A stretch of DNA of 27,127 nt, from positions 1 through 27,127 of the forward strand of contig CAZHSB010000022.1 of the NCBI GenBank assembly GCA_964534945.1, written 5' to 3'. Within the stretch, counting starts at the first letter, position 1, and each line of letters begins with the position of its first letter. Below, in pieces: positions 23,841 to 27,127 of the stretch. The position numbers were made by a program, and so were the translations under genes. Source of the DNA: CAZHFA01 sp964534945. Its GTDB lineage: Bacteria > Bdellovibrionota_C > UBA2361 > CAKMMH01. The notes below the pieces were generated by a model. That model was not told where the DNA came from. It did no database searches and was given only the letters and a program-made list of their open reading frames with translations.

Positions 23841-26474
23841 TTATAATTTTCCTTCATAAGCTAAAATATAAATTTCCTTTATTTCCTCAACTAATGGATA
23901 AACAGGATTAGCACCTGTACATTGATCATCAAAAGCCAATAAAGAGAGCTCGTCTAATTTTTCATAAAAATCTTGTTTTGAAACACCAGCTTCGCGGATT
24001 GATAATGGAATATGAATTTCTTTTTTAAGTTGCACAATAGCATCAATTAAAAGCGATACTTTTTCATCATCATTTTTTCCACCTAGTCCAAGCTCATCAG
24101 CTACTTGCCCATATCGCGCCTTTGCATTTGGAAAGCGATATTGTGGGAAAACTCCCTGTTTTGTAGGGCAATCATTTGAATTAAATTTAATTATTTGCGT
24201 CATTATCAAAGCATTTGCAATCCCATGAGGCAAATTAAAAGCCGCTCCCAATTTGTGTGCCATTGAGTGACATAGTCCTAAAAAGGCATTAGCAAATGCC
24301 ATTCCTGCAAGTGTTGATGCGTAATGCATTTTTTCTCTAGCGATCAAATCATCTTTACCGTTTTTATATGAACGAGGTAAATATCTAAATATTAATTTTG
24401 TTGCTTCCAAGGCAGGAGAGTTTGTAAAGTTTGTTGCCATAATTGATACATATGCTTCTAGCGCGTGGACTAAAGCGTCAATTCCAGAAGCTGCACATAG
24501 CCCTTGAGGCATCGAATCAACAAAATTTGGATCAACAATTGCCATTGACGGAGTAAGAGCATAGTCTGCTACTGGATATTTTATATGAGTAGCATCATCA
24601 GTAATAACGGCAAACGGTGTCACCTCAGAACCCGTTCCAGAAGTTGTCGGTATAGCAACTAATTGTGACTTCTTCCCTAATTCAGGAAGATTGCAAATCC
24701 TTTTTCTGATATCCATAAATCTCATTGCAACATCATCAAAAGCGATATCAGGTTGTTCATACATAAGCCATAAAATTTTTGCAGCATCTATTGGAGAACC
24801 TCCACCTAATGCAATAATTACATCTGGTTCATACGTTCTTAACATCACCAATGCTTCTTTTATCATTAATGTCGTTGGATCTGGTTTAACATCAAAATAA
24901 ATCTGATAATCAATATTACATTCCGTTAATGGTCCTGTTAACCTATCTACCATTCCCGAATTAAAAAGGTATCTATCAGTAACTATGAATGCCCTCTTTT
25001 TTCCAACCAATTCTCTTAATGCCAAATCAGTTGCTCCACGTTTAAAATAAATTTTTGGCGGAACTTTGAACCACAACATATTTTCTCTCCTTTCAGCTAC
25101 AATTTTATAATTTAACAAATGTTTTACTCCAACATTTTCACTAACAGAATTTCCTCCCCAAGATCCACACCCTAGAGTAAGTGATGGTTCTAAACGAAAA
25201 TTATACAGATCTCCGATTCCTCCCTGAGAAGATGGAGAATTTATTAAGATTCTTCCTGTATGTAATTTATTAGCAAAAATTTTTATACGATCTGTTTTCC
25301 TTTCATCGGTATATAAAACTGATGTGTGGCCTGCTCCTCCTAAATCAACAAGATGATATGCTTTATCAACTGCATCATTAAAATCTTTTGCTTTATACAA
25401 AGCAATTACGGGAGATAATTTTTCATGTGCAAATGGCTCATCAAGAATAATATCCGTAGCCTCTCCTACTAAAATTTTTGTTTGAGCAGGGACTTTTATT
25501 CCCGACATTTTCGCAATCTTACAAGCAGGTTGGCCAACGATAGCAGCATTTACTTTTCCATTAATGATAATTATCTTTCCAACTTTTTTCTTTTCTTCTG
25601 CATTGAGAATATAAGCGCCTCTTAGTAACAACTCTTTTTTAACATCATTATAAATATCTTTTAATACGATAATTGATTGCTCCGAAGCGCAGATCATTCC
25701 ATTATCAAAAGTTTTCGACATAATTATTGAAGAAACTGCCATTTGAATATCAGCTGTTTCATCTATTATCGCGGGAGTATTTCCTGCGCCAACACCTAGT
25801 GCGGGTTTTCCAGATGAATAAGCCGCCTTTACCATTCCGGGGCCACCTGTTGCCAAAATTGTTGCTACTATTTTATGAGAAAGAAGATGATTCGTTAGCT
25901 CTAAAGACGGTTCATCGATCCAAGCTATAATATCTTTAGGTGCACCTGCGAGAATAGCAGCTTCTAACACAACCTTTGCAGCTTCTATTGTAGATTTTTT
26001 TGCACGAGGATGAGGAGAAAAGACAATTGCATTTCTTGTTTTCAATGCTATTAAAGATTTAAAAATTGCTGTAGATGTTGGATTTGTCGTAGGTATAATT
26101 CCTGCGATGACGCCTAATGGCTCTGCCACTACTTTTGTCCCATTTACAACATCTTCACTAATAACTCCGCATGTTTTAGCATTTTTATGCTTATTATAGA
26201 TATATTCAGATGCAAAGTGATTTTTTATAACCTTATCTTCCAATATCCCCATGCCTGTTTCTTCAACAGCCATTTTCGCCAAATCGATACGCTTTTTATT
26301 AGCAGCAATCGCTGCCGCTTTAAAAATCTTATCCACTTGTTCTTGAGAAAAACTACTATATATTTCTTGGGATTTTTTCACCCTATTTAAAAGGTTATCT
26401 AAAGCATCAATACCATCTACTACTCCATTGAATTCATTGGTGTTTTCATGTTCAACTTTTATTTTTTTAGCCAT
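23841..26474 (-). CDS. adhE: Bifunctional aldehyde/alcohol dehydrogenase AdhE
   Basis: Enzyme of 877 residues that reduces acetyl-CoA to acetaldehyde and then ethanol, regenerating two NAD+; it usually forms spirosome filaments. The N-terminal aldehyde dehydrogenase domain (about 1-440) has ATGGPGMVK, GVGAGNTPAI and the catalytic cysteine in NGMICASEQS (C262). The C-terminal iron alcohol dehydrogenase (about 450-877) has GGGSPIDAAK, TSGTGSEVTP and metal ligands in GIDALVHALEAY and CHSMAHKLGAAFNLPHG. Start choice: a longer ATG at 26486 overlaps the sequence GGAGAG, which lies 4-5 nt before the ATG at 26474. The downstream ATG is therefore preferred. It is the first gene of the redox operon, directly under a Rex operator. 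Confidence 0.97.
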   Translation of the reverse strand: MAKKIKVEHENTNEFNGVVDGIDALDNLLNRVKKSQEIYSSFSQEQVDKIFKAAAIAANKKRIDLAKMAVEETGMGILEDKVIKNHFASEYIYNKHKNAKTCGVISEDVVNGTKVVAEPLGVIAGIIPTTNPTSTAIFKSLIALKTRNAIVFSPHPRAKKSTIEAAKVVLEAAILAGAPKDIIAWIDEPSLELTNHLLSHKIVATILATGGPGMVKAAYSSGKPALGVGAGNTPAIIDETADIQMAVSSIIMSKTFDNGMICASEQSIIVLKDIYNDVKKELLLRGAYILNAEEKKKVGKIIIINGKVNAAIVGQPACKIAKMSGIKVPAQTKILVGEATDIILDEPFAHEKLSPVIALYKAKDFNDAVDKAYHLVDLGGAGHTSVLYTDERKTDRIKIFANKLHTGRILINSPSSQGGIGDLYNFRLEPSLTLGCGSWGGNSVSENVGVKHLLNYKIVAERRENMLWFKVPPKIYFKRGATDLALRELVGKKRAFIVTDRYLFNSGMVDRLTGPLTECNIDYQIYFDVKPDPTTLMIKEALVMLRTYEPDVIIALGGGSPIDAAKILWLMYEQPDIAFDDVAMRFMDIRKRICNLPELGKKSQLVAIPTTSGTGSEVTPFAVITDDATHIKYPVADYALTPSMAIVDPNFVDSMPQGLCAASGIDALVHALEAYVSIMATNFTNSPALEATKLIFRYLPRSYKNGKDDLIAREKMHYASTLAGMAFANAFLGLCHSMAHKLGAAFNLPHGIANALIMTQIIKFNSNDCPTKQGVFPQYRFPNAKARYGQVADELGLGGKNDDEKVSLLIDAIVQLKKEIHIPLSIREAGVSKQDFYEKLDELSLLAFDDQCTGANPVYPLVEEIKEIYILAYEGKL

Positions 26475-26489
26475 ACATCTCTCCATATA

Positions 26490-26507
26490 TTGTGATTTAT
26501 TTCACAA
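26490..26507 (-). promoter_or_regulatory. Rex operator upstream of adhE
   Basis: TTGTGATTTATTTCACAA is an 18-bp dyad with perfect TTGTGA/TCACAA half-sites, matching the known Rex consensus (TTGTGAnnnnnnTCACAA). It sits 15 bp upstream of the adhE start and touches a TATAAT box. Binding would block transcription initiation. Since rex itself is the second gene, the circuit is autoregulatory: low NADH keeps the operon off and rising NADH releases it. Confidence 0.88.
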
Positions 26508-26538
26508 TTATATTTACATATCGCCAATCTCTCGTCAA
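26507..26538 (-). promoter_or_regulatory. Candidate promoter of the adhE-rex-hyd operon
   Basis: On the minus strand, TTGACG (26538-26533) is a near-consensus -35 box. TATAAT (26512-26507) is a perfect -10 hexamer but 20 bp away, longer than the ideal 17; TAAATA at 26516-26511 gives 16 bp. Either choice puts the Rex operator over the start-site region. Confidence 0.45.
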
Positions 26539-26604
26539 TACTTTAGAGAAATTTTTATTTAAATATTAGGAAAACCTAGCGATCATACATCGTTTTATCT
26601 AAAA

Positions 26605-26621
26605 GAATATCGAAGATATTC
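26605..26621. repeat. Hairpin with GAA loop upstream of the adhE operon
   Basis: GAATATC-GAA-GATATTC, a perfect 7-bp stem with a three-base loop. It shares its loop with the hairpins further right, but its stem sequence differs from theirs. Confidence 0.6.
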
Positions 26622-26642
26622 GCTCACAACTTAAATAAAAAA

Positions 26643-26670
26643 GTTACCTGGGGTTTGCATTCCCTTCGGG
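26643..26670. repeat. Partial 28-bp copy of the long repeat
   Basis: GTTACCTGGGGTTTGC... matches the last 28 bases of the 128-bp repeat units at 26685 and 26946. It ends with the TCCC-TTC-GGGA mini-hairpin. Confidence 0.85.
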
Positions 26671-26672
26671 AC

Positions 26673-26706
26673 CACTTAAATTTGGGACACACTTAAATTT
26701 GGGACA
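26673..26706. repeat. 17-bp tandem repeat, two copies
   Basis: CACTTAAATTTGGGACA occurs at 26673-26689 and again at 26690-26706 with no gap. A diverged first copy also precedes the second long repeat (around 26934-26950). Confidence 0.85.
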
Positions 26707-26812
26707 TACACTTTATCAAAAAAATGTGTGTTTCATATATTTTTTGTTGCAGACTTTCAGTCTGCGGTCGGGGGGGCGGGTTTTGTTACCTGGGGTTTGC
26801 ATTCCCTTCGGG
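26685..26812. repeat. 128-bp interspersed repeat, copy A
   Basis: Identical to 26946-27073 except one base (A/G at position 24 of the unit). It contains the hairpin GCAGACT-TTC-AGTCTGC (26749-26765), a G-rich run (seven Gs then CGGG) and the left arm of a long hairpin: CCTGGGG (from 26789) pairs with CCCCAGG (to 26827), enclosing TTCCC-TTC-GGGAA (26802-26814). Reading frames across it are incidental; they follow the repeat, not a gene. Confidence 0.92.
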
Positions 26813-26839
26813 AAAGTCAACCCCAGGCTGGGTTGTATA

Positions 26840-26898
26840 GCGTTTTCAACGCATGTGTATTTAGCGCGCAACATTTTAGTAGCTCGCCCTTTCAGGGC
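26840..26898. repeat. Two further TTC-loop hairpins between the long repeats
   Basis: GCGTT-TTC-AACGC (26840-26852) and GCCCT-TTC-AGGGC (26886-26898) are perfect 5-bp stems with the same three-base loop as the hairpins inside the 128-bp units. Confidence 0.75.
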
Positions 26899-26945
26899 AA
26901 CAAAGATTTTCGGGAGGAATAAAAAGGAGCAGCAACTTAATTTTA

Positions 26946-27073
26946 GGACACACTTAAATTTGGGACATGCACTTTATCAAAAAAATGTGTGTTTCATATA
27001 TTTTTTGTTGCAGACTTTCAGTCTGCGGTCGGGGGGGCGGGTTTTGTTACCTGGGGTTTGCATTCCCTTCGGG
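26946..27073. repeat. 128-bp interspersed repeat, copy B
   Basis: Second copy, offset 261 bp from copy A with 127 of 128 bases identical. The identity stops abruptly after TTCGGG at 27073, where the sequence turns into a different element. Confidence 0.92.
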
Positions 27074-27127
27074 TGTCACGTCCTGAAATAAGTCCACACA
27101 TTTTGATGGAGACAGGAGATGGGAAAA
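27074..27127 (+). mobile_element. Possible left edge of an insertion element
   Basis: The repeat identity breaks at 27073. The new sequence begins TGTCACGTCCTGAAATAAGT and leads to AGGAG and an ATG at 27119 that runs off the window. A terminal sequence followed closely by a start codon is typical of insertion-sequence ends. With only 54 bases visible and the ribosome-binding site directly touching the ATG, this is a weak call. Confidence 0.22.

Noticed and set aside
26475..26486. Upstream ATG of adhE adding MERC to the protein
   Set aside because: The ATG overlaps the GGAGAG that serves the next ATG at 26474, and AdhE homologues do not need the extra residues.
26699..27091. Open reading frames of 130 and 64 codons across the repeat patch
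   Set aside because: They follow the two copies of the 128-bp repeat, so the same peptide appears twice, and there is no ribosome-binding site or recognisable domain.

Overview
The window comes from an AT-rich bacterial chromosome, roughly 30% GC by eye. It uses the standard genetic code, since TGA is a stop in several genes. The organism looks like an anaerobic, fermentative, Gram-negative-type bacterium. Evidence for this is two [FeFe]-hydrogenase homologues beside AdhE and Rex, a LapA-like envelope protein, and an acyl-activating/dehydratase fusion next to a glycosyltransferase. Ribosomal protein bL27 begins directly at its mature N-terminus, without the cleavable leader typical of Bacillota. 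The phylum cannot be fixed from sequence alone. No tRNA, rRNA or CRISPR array was seen.

Layout. Positions 1-204 are non-coding and hold a duplicated 65-bp unit and a large imperfect inverted repeat. Next come gyrA and gpsA (minus strand), then a plus-strand protein that looks like a response-regulator/HD-GYP protein with both active sites lost, and a small unknown gene. The minus-strand block rplU-rpmA-obgE follows. A plus-strand run then encodes an orphan OmpR-type regulator, rsfS, a LapA-TPR fusion, gpmI, mazG, a ZIP metal transporter and a polytopic membrane glycosyltransferase. Facing it on the minus strand are a GT2 glycosyltransferase and an AMP-ligase/FabZ-like fusion.

The most interesting part is positions 18358-26507. 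This is a tightly packed minus-strand operon in the order adhE, rex fused to a thioredoxin-like [2Fe-2S] ferredoxin, a PAS-bearing sensory-type [FeFe] hydrogenase (HydS-like), a SpoIIE-type phosphatase, a stand-alone thioredoxin-like ferredoxin, and a group-B-like [FeFe] hydrogenase. Genes overlap or are separated by only a few bases. An 18-bp Rex operator lies just upstream of adhE, so the NADH/NAD+ ratio should control the whole unit. The gene content resembles the hydA2/hydS/adhE/rex/phosphatase unit described in Ruminococcus albus. Here, however, Rex carries a fused ferredoxin domain and no kinase gene is present in the window. The likely logic is disposal of reductant as ethanol or H2, with a hydrogen- or redox-sensing branch.

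The window ends (26600-27127) in a dense patch of interspersed repeats. It contains two 128-bp near-identical direct copies and several hairpins that all share the loop TTC/GAA. The last ~50 bases may be the edge of a mobile element.
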